NCBI GenBank assembly: GCA_905221195.1
Contig: CAJNCF010000005.1
Span: 84,885-148,884, forward strand
DNA: 64,000 nt
Origin: a bacterium
GTDB lineage: Bacteria; Bacillota; Bacilli; Lactobacillales; Streptococcaceae
Direction: 5' to 3'
Shown here: one piece after another, positions 27,121-36,496 of the stretch
Layout of the letters: every line of letters starts with the position of its first letter
How positions within the stretch are numbered: the stretch's first letter is position 1
Notes under the pieces: generated by a model
What the model was told of the DNA's origin: nothing
The model's input: only the letters and a program-made list of their open reading frames with translations
The model's database searches: none
Made by a program: the position numbers and the translations under genes

Positions 27121-28392
27121 TTATTCACCAAATTTTTGTTTGATTGTTTCTTTGATCAATGTTACAGCATCGTTAGCAGCTGTTTTAGCGTCTTTCTTAC
27201 CGCTTACAGAGTCAAAGAGCATGTTAGCAGCTGGTTCCCAAACTGCAGACATTTGAGAGATGTTTGGCATTGGTTGAGCGTTCTTGAACTGTTTGATAAC
27301 AGCTGTTGTCAACTCATCGTTTTTACCTTCAGCGTATGAACGAGCTTCAGTGTTAGCTGGGATTTCGTTAGTTGCATCGTAGAAGGCTTTTTGTTGTTCA
27401 GTTGAAACAAGGAAGTCTACAAATTTTTGTGCACCTTCAAGGTTCTTAGTGCTTGATGGGATGATCCAAGCTTTACCACCACCGAATGCTGCGTAGTCTT
27501 TTCCGTTTGGAAGAGTTGGGATAGTTGCAACACCGTAGTTTACTTTAGCGTCTTTGAAGGCTTGAGCTTTCCAAGGTCCATCAATGATAGCAGCTGTTTT
27601 ACCTTCTTGGAATTGAGTTTGGATTAAGTTTCCAGCAGCTGTACCATCTTGCATACCTTTAGGCCATTTTTCATACCAAGATTTAGCGTAGTTGATACCT
27701 GCGATAGAACCGTCGTTTGCAAGACCGATGTCTTTAGCGTCTTTACCGTTTTGTCCGAATACGTAAGCACCGTTACCAGCAAGAAGTCCATATGCAAAGT
27801 AGAAGTTTGTCCAGTCAGCTAGGAAAGCAGAAGTTTTTCCATCTTCTCCAGCGAAAGCATATTTACTATCTTTAGCAAGGTTTTCTAAGTCAGCAAAAGT
27901 TTTTGGAGCTTCTTTTACCAAGTCTTTGTTGTAGTACATAACAAGTGACTCGATAACGGCAGGAGCACCGTAAACTTTACCGTCAGCAGCTGTTACAAGA
28001 GATTTAGTTTTATCATCTGTTTTAGCGCCGTCGCTCAATTTAACTTCTGAAAGTTGTCCGTCAGTACCAAGGCTACCTACACGGTCGTATGGTGCCATCA
28101 TAACGTCAGCAGCTTGACCTGATTGGTTGTCAAGAGAAAGTTTGTCAAGACCACCAAGTTGGTCACCAGATTTGATGTTAACTTTTGTTCCTGACTCTTT
28201 TTCGTAAGCTTTAGCAACTGTTTCAGCGAAAGCTTTGTATTGGTCTTCAACGTAAAGAGTGATTTCTTTCCCTGCAGATGAACCAGCATCAGCAGCTTTT
28301 TCAGCAGGTTTGCTTCCACAAGCTACCAAAAGCAAGCTAGCAAGTGTAACAGTTCCAAGCACAGTAGCGCTCTTCATGAATTTAGATGACAT
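27121..28392 (-). CDS. malX: Maltodextrin-binding lipoprotein MalX
   Basis: 423 aa extracellular solute-binding protein. The lipobox LVAC with Cys25 shows membrane anchoring by lipid. The mature part has the family-1 sugar-binding fold (GDQLGGLDKLSLDNQSGQAA; GPWKAQAFKDAKVNYGVATI). It delivers maltodextrins to MalC-MalD. AGGAGG lies before the ATG. First gene of malX-malC-malD, driven by an operator-flanked promoter at 28461-28489. Confidence 0.97.
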   Translation of the reverse strand: MSSKFMKSATVLGTVTLASLLLVACGSKPAEKAADAGSSAGKEITLYVEDQYKAFAETVAKAYEKESGTKVNIKSGDQLGGLDKLSLDNQSGQAADVMMAPYDRVGSLGTDGQLSEVKLSDGAKTDDKTKSLVTAADGKVYGAPAVIESLVMYYNKDLVKEAPKTFADLENLAKDSKYAFAGEDGKTSAFLADWTNFYFAYGLLAGNGAYVFGQNGKDAKDIGLANDGSIAGINYAKSWYEKWPKGMQDGTAAGNLIQTQFQEGKTAAIIDGPWKAQAFKDAKVNYGVATIPTLPNGKDYAAFGGGKAWIIPSSTKNLEGAQKFVDFLVSTEQQKAFYDATNEIPANTEARSYAEGKNDELTTAVIKQFKNAQPMPNISQMSAVWEPAANMLFDSVSGKKDAKTAANDAVTLIKETIKQKFGE

Positions 28393-28430
28393 AGTGTATT
28401 CCTCCTAAAGAATAACAAATTTTATAATGA

Positions 28431-28489
28431 GGAAACGCAAACGTTTTCCTTTATGGGACTAGTATAACACAAACAGAAAACGGTTGCAA
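28431..28489 (-). promoter_or_regulatory. malX promoter with MalR/CcpA operators
   Basis: Minus strand: -35 TTGCAA (28484-28489), 17-bp spacer, extended -10 TATACT (28461-28466). Just downstream of the start lies GGAAACGCAAACGTTTTCC (28431-28449), a near-palindrome of the LacI-family CGCAAACGTTTGCG type. A second half-matching site (GAAAACGGTTGCAA, 28476-28489) overlaps the -35. Both fit repression by MalR and possibly CcpA. Confidence 0.85.
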
Positions 28490-28761
28490 GCATTTTTTTG
28501 AAAAAATCTTAAAAAATTTTATAGAAAAGTAAACGCTTAAACGCCATATAATAGAAGAAAGATTATAAAATATTTTCCTCCTATGAATAAATCAAATAGA
28601 GAGAAAACGATTGCTTGATCCATATATGGAAAATAGCTTTACTGTTTTTTAGATGGAATAAGAGAAGTTTTCTATAAGGTTTTATTTTTTTATAAAGAAT
28701 ATATATACAAGTATGAAGAAAAACTTTTAAAAAAATAATCAAAAAAGTTTTTTAAAACCGC
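28490..28761. other. AT-rich centre of the malX-malQ divergent region
   Basis: No gene is visible. It contains a cre-like GTAAACGCTTAAAC near 28529-28542 and a degenerate GAAAACGATTGC near 28603. The rest is A/T tracts, probably intrinsically bent DNA between the two divergent promoters. Confidence 0.5.
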
Positions 28762-28812
28762 TTGCATTTATCAAAAAAATGAGATATACTTATCTTAACG
28801 CAAACGTTTGCG
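28762..28812 (+). promoter_or_regulatory. malQ promoter with perfect MalR-type operator
   Basis: -35 TTGCAT (28762-28767), 17-bp spacer, -10 TATACT (28785-28790). The perfect 14-bp palindrome CGCAAACGTTTGCG (28799-28812) covers the start-site region. This matches the operator described for pneumococcal MalR. Confidence 0.92.
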
Positions 28813-28857
28813 TCCGTAAAAATGAAATAACAACTATAAACACATGAGGTGCTTATT

Positions 28858-30375
28858 ATGAAAAAACGTCAAAGTGGTGTGTTGATGCACATTTCTTCTC
28901 TTCCAGGAGCATACGGAATCGGATCATTTGGTAAAAGTGCTTACGACTTCGTTGATTTCTTGGTTCGCACAAAACAACGTTACTGGCAAATCCTTCCACT
29001 AGGAACAACTAGTTACGGGGATTCTCCTTACCAATCTTTCTCAGCCTTCGCAGGGAACACTCATTTTATCGATTTGGATATCTTGGTAGAGCAAGGCTTG
29101 TTGCAAGCAAGTGACCTTGAAGGAGTTGACTTTGGTAGCCATGCGTCTGAAGTTGACTATGCTAAAATCTACTACGCACGTCGTCCTCTTTTAGAAAAAG
29201 CTGTGAAACGCTTCTTGGAAGTAGGAGATGTCAAAGATTTTGAGAAATTTGCTCAAGACAACCAATCATGGCTTGAGCTCTTTGCTGAGTACATGGCTAT
29301 CAAAGAGCATTTTGACAATCTTGCTTGGACTGAATGGCCAGATGCTGATGCTCGTGCTCGTAAAGCTTCAGCACTTGAAAGCTACCGTGAGCAATTGGCA
29401 GACAAGTTAGTTTACCACCGTGTGACTCAATACTTCTTCTTCCAACAATGGTTGAAATTGAAAGCCTATGCTAACGACAACCACATCGAAATCGTTGGGG
29501 ACATGCCAATCTACGTAGCGGAAGATTCAAGCGATATGTGGGCAAATCCACATCTCTTCAAGACAGATGTCAACGGTAAGGCGACTTGCATCGCAGGATG
29601 CCCACCAGATGAATTTTCTGCAACTGGTCAACTTTGGGGTAACCCAATCTATGACTGGGAAGCAATGGACAAAGATGGTTACAAATGGTGGATTGAACGC
29701 TTGCGTGAAAGCTTCAAAATCTATGATATCGTTCGTATCGACCACTTCCGTGGTTTCGAATCTTACTGGGAAATTCCTGCTGGTTCCGATACAGCAGCAC
29801 CTGGTGAGTGGGTCAAAGGTCCTGGCTACAAGCTTTTTGCAGCTGTTAAGGAAGAACTTGGTGAGTTAAACATCATCGCTGAAGACCTTGGTTTCATGAC
29901 AGACGAAGTTATCGAGTTGCGTGAACGTACTGGCTTCCCAGGAATGAAGATTCTTCAATTTGCATTCAACCCAGAAGACGAAAGCATTGATAGCCCACAC
30001 TTGGCACCTGCTAACTCAGTTATGTACACAGGAACACACGATAACAATACGGTCCTTGGTTGGTACCGTAACGAGATCGATGATGCGACTCGTGAATACA
30101 TGGCTCGCTACACTAACCGTAAAGAATACGAAACAGTGCCACATGCTATGCTTCGTACAGTCTTTTCATCAGTTAGCTTCATGGCAATTGCAACTATGCA
30201 AGATTTGCTAGAATTGGATGAGGCGGCTCGTATGAACTTCCCATCTACCCTTGGTGGAAACTGGTCTTGGCGTATGACTGAAGATCAATTGACACCAGCT
30301 GTTGAAGAAACTTTGCTTGACTTGACGACAATTTATCGCCGAATCAACGAAAATTTGGTAGAATTAAAGAAATAA
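28858..30375 (+). CDS. malQ: 4-alpha-glucanotransferase (amylomaltase)
   Basis: 505 aa, GH77 family (called MalM in pneumococcus). It disproportionates maltose and maltodextrins, producing glucose and longer chains for MalP. Family motifs: [20 protein letters not shown] near the N-terminus, [15 protein letters not shown] with the nucleophile aspartate, IAEDLG with the acid/base glutamate, and GTHDNNT. The start MKKRQSG at 28858 is favoured by GAGGTG upstream. malP follows after 25 bases. Confidence 0.96.
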   Translation: MKKRQSGVLMHISSLPGAYGIGSFGKSAYDFVDFLVRTKQRYWQILPLGTTSYGDSPYQSFSAFAGNTHFIDLDILVEQGLLQASDLEGVDFGSHASEVDYAKIYYARRPLLEKAVKRFLEVGDVKDFEKFAQDNQSWLELFAEYMAIKEHFDNLAWTEWPDADARARKASALESYREQLADKLVYHRVTQYFFFQQWLKLKAYANDNHIEIVGDMPIYVAEDSSDMWANPHLFKTDVNGKATCIAGCPPDEFSATGQLWGNPIYDWEAMDKDGYKWWIERLRESFKIYDIVRIDHFRGFESYWEIPAGSDTAAPGEWVKGPGYKLFAAVKEELGELNIIAEDLGFMTDEVIELRERTGFPGMKILQFAFNPEDESIDSPHLAPANSVMYTGTHDNNTVLGWYRNEIDDATREYMARYTNRKEYETVPHAMLRTVFSSVSFMAIATMQDLLELDEAARMNFPSTLGGNWSWRMTEDQLTPAVEETLLDLTTIYRRINENLVELKK

Positions 30376-30400
30376 TACAATATCAGGAGACACCCTAAAC

Positions 30401-32659
30401 ATGTTATCACTACAAGAATTTGTACAAAATCGTTACAATAAAACCATTGCAGAATGTAGCAATGAAGAGCTTTACCTTGCTCTTCTTAACTACAGCAAGC
30501 TTGCAAGTAGCAAAAAACCAGTTAATACTGGTAAGAAAAAAGTTTACTACATCTCAGCTGAGTTCTTGATTGGTAAACTTTTGTCAAACAACTTGATCAA
30601 CCTTGGTCTTTACGACGATGTCAAAAAAGAGTTGGCTGATACAGGTAAAGATTTGATCGAAGTTGAAGAGGTAGAATTGGAACCATCCCTTGGTAATGGT
30701 GGTTTGGGACGTTTGGCTGCCTGCTTTATCGACTCAATTTCTACTCTTGGATTGAACGGTGATGGTGTTGGTTTGAACTACCACTACGGTCTTTTCCAAC
30801 AAGTTCTTAAAAACAACCAACAAGAAACAATTCCAAATGCATGGTTGACAGAGCAAAACTGGTTGGTTCGCTCAAGCCGTAGCTACCAAGTACCATTTGC
30901 TCACTTTACATTGACATCAACTCTTTACGATATCGATGTACCTGGTTACAAGACAGAAACGAAGAACCGCTTGCGTTTGTTTGACTTGGATTCAGTTGAT
31001 TCTTCTATTATTAAAGATGGTATCAACTTTGACAAGACAGATATCGCTCGCAACTTGACTCTCTTCCTTTACCCAGATGATAGTGATCGTCAAGGTGAAT
31101 TGCTACGTATTTTCCAACAATACTTCATGGTTTCAAACGGTGCGCAATTGATCATCGAAGAAGCGATCGAAAAAGGAAGCAACTTGCATGACCTTGCTGA
31201 CTACGCAGTTGTCCAAATCAACGATACTCACCCATCAATGGTTATCCCTGAATTGATCCGTCTTTTGACTGCTCGTGGGATCGAACTTGACGAAGCAATC
31301 TCAATCGTTCGCAGCATGACTGCCTACACTAACCACACAATCCTTGCTGAAGCCCTTGAAAAATGGCCACTTGAATTCTTGCAAGAAGTGGTTCCTCACT
31401 TGGTACCAATCATCGAAGAATTGGACCGTCGCGTGAAAGCAGAAGTGAAAGATCCAGCTGTTCAAATTATCGATGAGAGCGGACGTGTTCACATGGCTCA
31501 CATGGATATCCACTACGGATACAGTGTTAACGGGGTAGCAGCACTCCACACTGAAATCTTGAAGAACTCTGAGTTGAAAGCTTTCTACGACCTTTACCCA
31601 GAAAAATTCAACAACAAAACAAACGGTATCACGTTCCGTCGTTGGCTCATGCATGCTAACCCAAGCTTGTCTCACTACTTGGATGAGATTCTTGGAGAAG
31701 GTTGGCACCATGAAGCTGATGAGCTTGAAAAACTCTTGTCTTACGAAGACAAAGCAGCTGTCAAAGAAAAATTGGAAAGCATCAAGGCTCACAACAAACG
31801 TAAATTGGCTCGTCACTTGAAAGAACACCAAGGTGTAGAAATCAATCCAAACTCTATCTTTGACATCCAAATCAAACGTCTTCACGAGTACAAACGCCAA
31901 CAAATGAATGCTTTGTATGTGATCCATAAATACCTTGACATCAAAGCTGGTAACATCCCTGCTCGCCCAATCACAATCTTCTTTGGTGGTAAAGCAGCTC
32001 CAGCCTACACAATCGCTCAAGACATCATCCACTTGATTCTTTGCATGTCAGAAGTTATTGCTAACGATCCAGCAGTAGCTCCACACTTGCAAGTAGTTAT
32101 GGTTGAAAACTACAACGTTACTGCAGCAAGCTTCCTTATCCCAGCATGTGATATCTCAGAACAAATCTCACTTGCTTCTAAAGAAGCTTCAGGTACTGGT
32201 AACATGAAATTCATGTTAAACGGAGCTTTGACTCTTGGTACTATGGACGGTGCTAACGTGGAAATCGCTGAGTTGGTTGGCGACGAAAACATCTACATCT
32301 TTGGTGAAGATTCAGAAACTGTTATCGACCTTTACGCAAAAGCAGCTTACAAATCAAGCGAATTCTACGCTCGTAAAGCTATCAAACCATTGGTTGACTT
32401 CATCGTTAGCGATGCAGTTCTTGCAGCTGGAAACAAAGAGCGCTTGGAACGTCTTTACAATGAATTGATCAACAAAGACTGGTTCATGACTCTTCTTGAC
32501 TTGGAAGACTACATCAAAGTGAAAGAGCAAATGCTTGCTGACTACGAAGACCGTGACGCATGGTTGGATAAAGTCATCGTTAACATTTCTAAAGCAGGAT
32601 TCTTCTCATCTGACCGTACAATCGCTCAGTATAACGAAGATATCTGGCACTTGAACTAA
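30401..32659 (+). CDS. malP: Maltodextrin phosphorylase
   Basis: 752 aa, GT35 glycogen phosphorylase family. It phosphorolyses alpha-1,4-glucans to glucose-1-phosphate. The conserved [20 protein letters not shown] segment carries the PLP lysine, and N-terminal [12 protein letters not shown] and KRLHEYKRQ are present. It lacks the N-terminal regulatory extension of muscle enzymes, as in bacteria. Second gene of malQ-malP; a terminator follows. Confidence 0.97.
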   Translation: MLSLQEFVQNRYNKTIAECSNEELYLALLNYSKLASSKKPVNTGKKKVYYISAEFLIGKLLSNNLINLGLYDDVKKELADTGKDLIEVEEVELEPSLGNGGLGRLAACFIDSISTLGLNGDGVGLNYHYGLFQQVLKNNQQETIPNAWLTEQNWLVRSSRSYQVPFAHFTLTSTLYDIDVPGYKTETKNRLRLFDLDSVDSSIIKDGINFDKTDIARNLTLFLYPDDSDRQGELLRIFQQYFMVSNGAQLIIEEAIEKGSNLHDLADYAVVQINDTHPSMVIPELIRLLTARGIELDEAISIVRSMTAYTNHTILAEALEKWPLEFLQEVVPHLVPIIEELDRRVKAEVKDPAVQIIDESGRVHMAHMDIHYGYSVNGVAALHTEILKNSELKAFYDLYPEKFNNKTNGITFRRWLMHANPSLSHYLDEILGEGWHHEADELEKLLSYEDKAAVKEKLESIKAHNKRKLARHLKEHQGVEINPNSIFDIQIKRLHEYKRQQMNALYVIHKYLDIKAGNIPARPITIFFGGKAAPAYTIAQDIIHLILCMSEVIANDPAVAPHLQVVMVENYNVTAASFLIPACDISEQISLASKEASGTGNMKFMLNGALTLGTMDGANVEIAELVGDENIYIFGEDSETVIDLYAKAAYKSSEFYARKAIKPLVDFIVSDAVLAAGNKERLERLYNELINKDWFMTLLDLEDYIKVKEQMLADYEDRDAWLDKVIVNISKAGFFSSDRTIAQYNEDIWHLN

Positions 32660-32689
32660 GATAAAGATTTATACTAATACATTTTGTAA

Positions 32690-32722
32690 AAAAAGCGAGT
32701 TTCGATTGAAATTCGCTTTTTT
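32690..32722 (+). terminator. malQP terminator
   Basis: AAAAGCGAGTTTC pairs with GAAATTCGCTTTT, followed by a T-run. Confidence 0.85.
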
Positions 32723-32774
32723 GAATACTTGAGTAGAAATAGATCTCTGATACTTTATTGGATAGGGTTGTGGT

Positions 32775-32804
32775 TTGCACTTGATTTTCATTGAGTATTA
32801 TAAT
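32775..32804 (+). promoter_or_regulatory. Regulator promoter built on a BOX-end remnant
   Basis: -35 TTGCAC (32775-32780) and -10 TATAAT (32799-32804) are separated by 18 bp. The spacer is exactly the terminal BOX sequence TTGATTTTCATTGAGTAT (32781-32798). No other part of a BOX remains. Confidence 0.6.
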
Positions 32805-32897
32805 TATTTTTATCTGAAAATTGTAAGAAAGTGTGTTAAAATGAGAACGTATACAATTGGTTATTTGGATATCAAATTAGAATTTAAAGAGGTCATT

Positions 32898-33794
32898 ATG
32901 AGTAACTTAGAGATTGGGAAACGAATTCGCACCTTACGAACTGAAAAAGGATTGAGTAGAGAAGCATTTTGTGGAGATGAAAAGCATCTTACTGTTCGTC
33001 AGTTGGGAAGAATTGAAGCAGGAAATAATCTTCCGAGTTTATCTAAATTGGACTATATAGCAGAAGTGTTAGAGGTCCCGATGTCTCAGTTAATTGACGA
33101 GGGATTGTTAATTGTTCCTAAAGAGTATTTAAAACTAAAAACGAAATTGATTCGTCAATCTATTCATGGAGATGAAGAAAAAATTCGTCAACGTGAGGAA
33201 ATCTTTGAGGAAATTCAGGAACGCTTTTATGACCAACTGCCTGAAGATGAGCGAGTAGCAGTTGAAGTCCTACAAGCCATTGATGATGTATATGTTTCTG
33301 AAAACGCTGAATTTGGGGAAGGTTTAATTGAGGAGTATTTTGAGCAAACAATGCTGAGAACAGAATATTCGACAAATGATCTACTACTATTGTACTTGTA
33401 TTTTTTATCTTTAGCGGTTAATGCAGAACGAGATGAAATAACTTTAAAAAAAGTTTGTCTAAATATTGTATCTCAAACAAATTATGATGATACAAACCAT
33501 ATTCACTTGCTTCAAAGGGTGCTAATAGGTTTAGTACTTTATCAGCTTGACATCGATTATCATGAATTTATACCTGAAATATTGAGCATTTTAAGAGAAA
33601 TTATGATTGACATCGGAGATACTAGTTTAAAACCAACTGTAGACTTCATTGAAGCAAAATATTACTTATACGGAGAAAAAGATAAAGAAAAAGCCCTGCA
33701 ATACTATGAAAAAGCTATTAATGGGGCAGAATTTTTGAATGACATGAATTTTAAAAATCGAGTGATAGAAGAAAAAAATAAGGATTTTCCATAA
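32898..33794 (+). CDS. RRNPP-like (TprA/PlcR-type) transcriptional regulator
   Basis: 298 aa. An N-terminal XRE helix-turn-helix (IGKRIRTLRTEKGLSREAFC, VRQLGRIEAGNNLPS) is followed by a long helical, TPR-like region (about 75-298) ending in ALQYYEKAINGAEFLND. This is the layout of peptide-responsive RRNPP regulators; the N-terminus recalls pneumococcal TprA. I found no convincing cognate Phr- or PapR-like peptide gene nearby. The start at 32898 is favoured by AGAGGT upstream over an ATG at 32841. An ABC transporter operon follows on the same strand. Confidence 0.85.
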   Translation: MSNLEIGKRIRTLRTEKGLSREAFCGDEKHLTVRQLGRIEAGNNLPSLSKLDYIAEVLEVPMSQLIDEGLLIVPKEYLKLKTKLIRQSIHGDEEKIRQREEIFEEIQERFYDQLPEDERVAVEVLQAIDDVYVSENAEFGEGLIEEYFEQTMLRTEYSTNDLLLLYLYFLSLAVNAERDEITLKKVCLNIVSQTNYDDTNHIHLLQRVLIGLVLYQLDIDYHEFIPEILSILREIMIDIGDTSLKPTVDFIEAKYYLYGEKDKEKALQYYEKAINGAEFLNDMNFKNRVIEEKNKDFP

Positions 33795-33804
33795 TTTCAA
33801 TTTA

Positions 33805-33849
33805 AAAACAGGACATAAATGTCAGTGGACATTTATGTCCTGTTTTTTT
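33805..33849 (+). terminator. Strong terminator after RRNPP regulator
   Basis: A perfect 16-bp stem ACAGGACATAAATGT / ACATTTATGTCCTGT with a 6-nt loop, followed by TTTTTTT. It separates the regulator from the ABC genes. Confidence 0.9.
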
Positions 33850-33952
33850 ACTCTCGTAAGGGATATACTGTTATTGTAAATAAGTTAAGCAGAACGCAAT
33901 GCTAGAAACATTTCTATTTAACGGGATGTAGATTAGCAAGCGGGAGGAAAAT

Positions 33953-34174
33953 ATGGTAAAAGCAATTGACTATTATATGGATGAAAAGTTTGTCAAGAAG
34001 GATTATCTGATTATCAAAAATAGTCTAGATAGCAGACGCCTATGTAAAGTGACACTTGATGAGAAATTGCTCAAATTAGTTCTCTTGCTTCCAAATGAAA
34101 TGAGAGAAATCAAAATGGACTCCAACTTAAAGCCTAGAATTAGAGTTGTTGACATAACCGATGGGAGTGAGTGA
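33953..34174 (+). CDS. Small hypothetical protein ahead of ABC genes (73 aa)
   Basis: A soluble 73-aa protein with a good GGGAGG site. It mixes basic and acidic residues, with a hydrophobic core KLLKLVLLLP. I do not recognise it. It is the first gene of the second ABC module; a -10-like TATACT lies near 33864. It could be an accessory or regulatory factor, but nothing proves it. Confidence 0.65.
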   Translation: MVKAIDYYMDEKFVKKDYLIIKNSLDSRRLCKVTLDEKLLKLVLLLPNEMREIKMDSNLKPRIRVVDITDGSE

Positions 34175-34215
34175 AGTTTCTAAAATACAATTTATCATTA
34201 GAAAGAGGTAATACA

Positions 34216-35040
34216 ATGATTAAGGTAGAAAGAGTTACAAAGCGATTTGGAGATAATATTGCTTTAAATCAAATTAGTTTTTCAATAAACGAAGGAGAAA
34301 TTTTTGGATTCCTAGGTCCATCTGGTTCAGGGAAGACAACAATAATCAATATTCTGACAGGACAGCTACAGGCTAACAGCGGAAAGACAGAATTATTAGG
34401 GAAAGATTCTCAAAAATTACTTCCGTCAGATTTTGAAGAGTTAGGTTTAGTAGGTGACACAAGTGGTTATTACGAAAAATTGAGTTTGTACAATAACTTG
34501 TTGCTATTTGCAAGACTATACGGAGTTTCAAAATCTCGAATTGAAGAAATTCTAAAACAAGTTGGTCTGTATGATAGTAAAGATACTCCAGCTGAGAAAC
34601 TTTCTACAGGAATGCGTCAACGAATGCTTTTAGCTCGTGCTTTAATCAATTATCCTAAAGTTCTATTTTTAGATGAACCTACAAGTGGGTTAGATCCCAC
34701 AACCTCAAAGAAGATTCACAAATTACTACAGGAGTTAAAGGAAAGAGGAACAACCATTTTCTTAACTACTCATGATATGAATGAGGCGACTTTATTATGT
34801 GATAACCTAGCTCTTTTGAATAAAGGTGATCTTATTGAACAAGGAAGCCCAAGCGAAATTATCCAAAAATACAACACGGAAAAAAAGGTTGCAGTAACTT
34901 ATAGTGATTCTACTAAAAAGGTAGTGCGCTTTGAAGACTTGCAACAAGAAGATTATAAAAAAATGATGACGATTCACTCATGTGAACCAACTTTAGAAGA
35001 TATTTTTATTAAATTGACAGGAGAAAAATTAGATGTTTAA
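34216..35040 (+). CDS. ABC transporter ATP-binding protein (second copy)
   Basis: 274 aa, exactly the length of the ATPase at 17454 and very similar throughout: Walker A GPSGSGKTT (34-42), variant signature LSTGM, Walker B VLFLDEP and C-terminus EPTLEDIFIKLTGEKLDV. The ATG at 34216 has AAGAGGT upstream and makes it match its paralogue; the frame is open further upstream. It overlaps the permease by 8 bases. An ancient module duplication is the simplest explanation. Confidence 0.92.
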   Translation: MIKVERVTKRFGDNIALNQISFSINEGEIFGFLGPSGSGKTTIINILTGQLQANSGKTELLGKDSQKLLPSDFEELGLVGDTSGYYEKLSLYNNLLLFARLYGVSKSRIEEILKQVGLYDSKDTPAEKLSTGMRQRMLLARALINYPKVLFLDEPTSGLDPTTSKKIHKLLQELKERGTTIFLTTHDMNEATLLCDNLALLNKGDLIEQGSPSEIIQKYNTEKKVAVTYSDSTKKVVRFEDLQQEDYKKMMTIHSCEPTLEDIFIKLTGEKLDV

Positions 35041-35782
35041 GAGAATTTTAGCCCTTATCTGGTTGAGGACACAAGTATTATTAACAAACAAAAACACTTT
35101 GGTGCAGGTAGTATTCCCATTCTTTATGGTTCTACTCTTCCAAAATTTTATGAATACAGATGGCACTCAAGGGAAAACACTATTATTTAGTTCTTTAACA
35201 ATGGCATTCTCATTTTCTTCTGGGTCAATGATTTCAAACTCTATTGCAGAGGAAAAGGAAAAAAGAATTTTTAAAACTCTCATTTTAAGTGGGGTTCGCC
35301 GTGGAGAATATCTTGTTTCCGTGTTGTTTTATCCTGTAATCTTTGCCTTGGCTTCAGTTATTTCCTTCCCTATTATGGTTGAAGTGGATTTCGCAAAAGA
35401 TTATCCTGTATACCTTGTAGTAGCTTCACTGGTAGCATTATGTACAATCCTCTTAAATTTAGTGATTGGAGCTATTTCAGAGACACAAACGCAGGCTCAG
35501 GTCTATGGTTTGATTCCAATGCTTGGTCTCTCATTCTTGCCGATGTTTTCTCAAGTTAGCTCAGAGATTAAGAAATTTATGGATACAACCTTCTTAGGAG
35601 TTTATGTAGATTTCTTTAATAAACCAGATTTCAAGTTGAATTTTGACAGTTTGGGAATCACTTTTGCTTGGGTTGTAGCATTACTTGTCCTTAGTTATTG
35701 GGGGTTGAAAAATAAAAAAAGAGTACAGTTTGGAAAATTAACAATTAATCAACTTCAAAAACTAACTTTTTTTAAAGCTTAG
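35033..35782 (+). CDS. ABC-2 type transporter permease (second copy)
   Basis: 249 aa, six membrane helices, similar to the permease at 18271 (EEKEKRIFKTLILSGVRRGE; LVIGAISETQTQAQVYGLIPML). It forms an exporter with the preceding ATPase. There is no DUF3169 or CPBP gene in this copy of the module; the substrate is unknown. Confidence 0.88.
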   Translation: MFKRILALIWLRTQVLLTNKNTLVQVVFPFFMVLLFQNFMNTDGTQGKTLLFSSLTMAFSFSSGSMISNSIAEEKEKRIFKTLILSGVRRGEYLVSVLFYPVIFALASVISFPIMVEVDFAKDYPVYLVVASLVALCTILLNLVIGAISETQTQAQVYGLIPMLGLSFLPMFSQVSSEIKKFMDTTFLGVYVDFFNKPDFKLNFDSLGITFAWVVALLVLSYWGLKNKKRVQFGKLTINQLQKLTFFKA

Positions 35783-35819
35783 TGTTAGTAAGCTTTGTAA
35801 GAAACCTAGTTTAAAACAA

Positions 35820-35847
35820 TAAACCAGCGCTTAAAACGCTGGTTTTT
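35820..35847 (+). terminator. Terminator of second ABC module
   Basis: AAACCAGCG pairs with CGCTGGTTT, followed by TTTTAC. Confidence 0.85.
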
Positions 35848-35949
35848 ACTGTCTTCAGCCTTATGTTTCTTCATAGTTGATTACCTCATATTTCTTGTAT
35901 TCGCTTACATAAAGTATTATAATATGATTGTAGGAAAGAAGGTGTTTTT

Positions 35950-36156
35950 ATGTGGAAAAAATATTTTTCAAAATATAGATGGACAGATTTATTTTGGATT
36001 TTATTTGTCATTTTGACCTGCCTCTATATTGGCAATCATGATTTGTTTCCTCTCAATCATCAAGAAATCTCTCTTCGAGGTAGTTTCTGGGGATCTGTAC
36101 TTGCCTTATTTCACTTGCTATTTATTGATAAATTTGTTATTTCAAATCGAAAATAA
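35950..36156 (+). CDS. Small membrane protein (68 aa)
   Basis: Two hydrophobic helices separated by an HHQEISLRGSFWGS loop, with basic ends. A promoter with TTGTAT, 17-bp spacer and TATAAT lies just upstream (about 35897-35925), and GGAAAG serves as a weak ribosome-binding site. Not recognised. It is followed by a second tiny membrane ORF. Confidence 0.65.
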   Translation: MWKKYFSKYRWTDLFWILFVILTCLYIGNHDLFPLNHQEISLRGSFWGSVLALFHLLFIDKFVISNRK

Positions 36157-36211
36157 ATATGAGGTATATGCCTGACTGCCTACTTTTAAGATTGATTTTG
36201 GAGGGAAAATT

Positions 36212-36382
36212 TTGTCTCTATTATTTATTGCTTTAAATTTATTTATTTTGTATAAGATCTATTCTTTGAGGAGGGAGAAATCGAAATACTTGATTTATAC
36301 GGCTTATATCATATTTGGGGTAAATGTACTATATGGTGTTCAATGGTTATTAAGAGAACTGATTTCAACTATTTCCTCTTAA
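36212..36382 (+). CDS. Tiny membrane protein with TTG start (56 aa)
   Basis: A TTG at 36212 with GGAGGG upstream (36200-36205) opens a 56-codon frame (MSLLFIALNLFILYKIYSLR...). It has two hydrophobic segments and a central RREKSK turn. It ends just before a hairpin terminator, which supports it as the last gene of a short transcript with the 68-aa protein. Function unknown. Confidence 0.6.
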   Translation: MSLLFIALNLFILYKIYSLRREKSKYLIYTAYIIFGVNVLYGVQWLLRELISTISS

Positions 36383-36401
36383 TATGTATGGAAACTATAA
36401 C

Positions 36402-36448
36402 AAAACGCATAAGATCAAGATTTTGAATACCTGTTCTTATGCGTTTTT
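36402..36448. terminator. Terminator-like interspersed hairpin
   Basis: A long stem AAAACGCATAAGA / TCTTATGCGTTTT has a 20-nt loop and a T-run on the plus strand. Reversed, it matches the hairpin at 8401-8445 at most positions including the loop, so it is a dispersed repeat serving as terminator. Confidence 0.8.
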
Positions 36449-36496
36449 GTAATATTGAGGATTTTCATTAAGTTTTCTACCTTTGCGAAGTCTCGT

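Noticed and set aside
33819..33905. 28-codon ORF after the RRNPP-like regulator as a possible Phr-type peptide
   Set aside because: It starts inside the terminator hairpin, has no ribosome-binding site and lacks a signal peptide.
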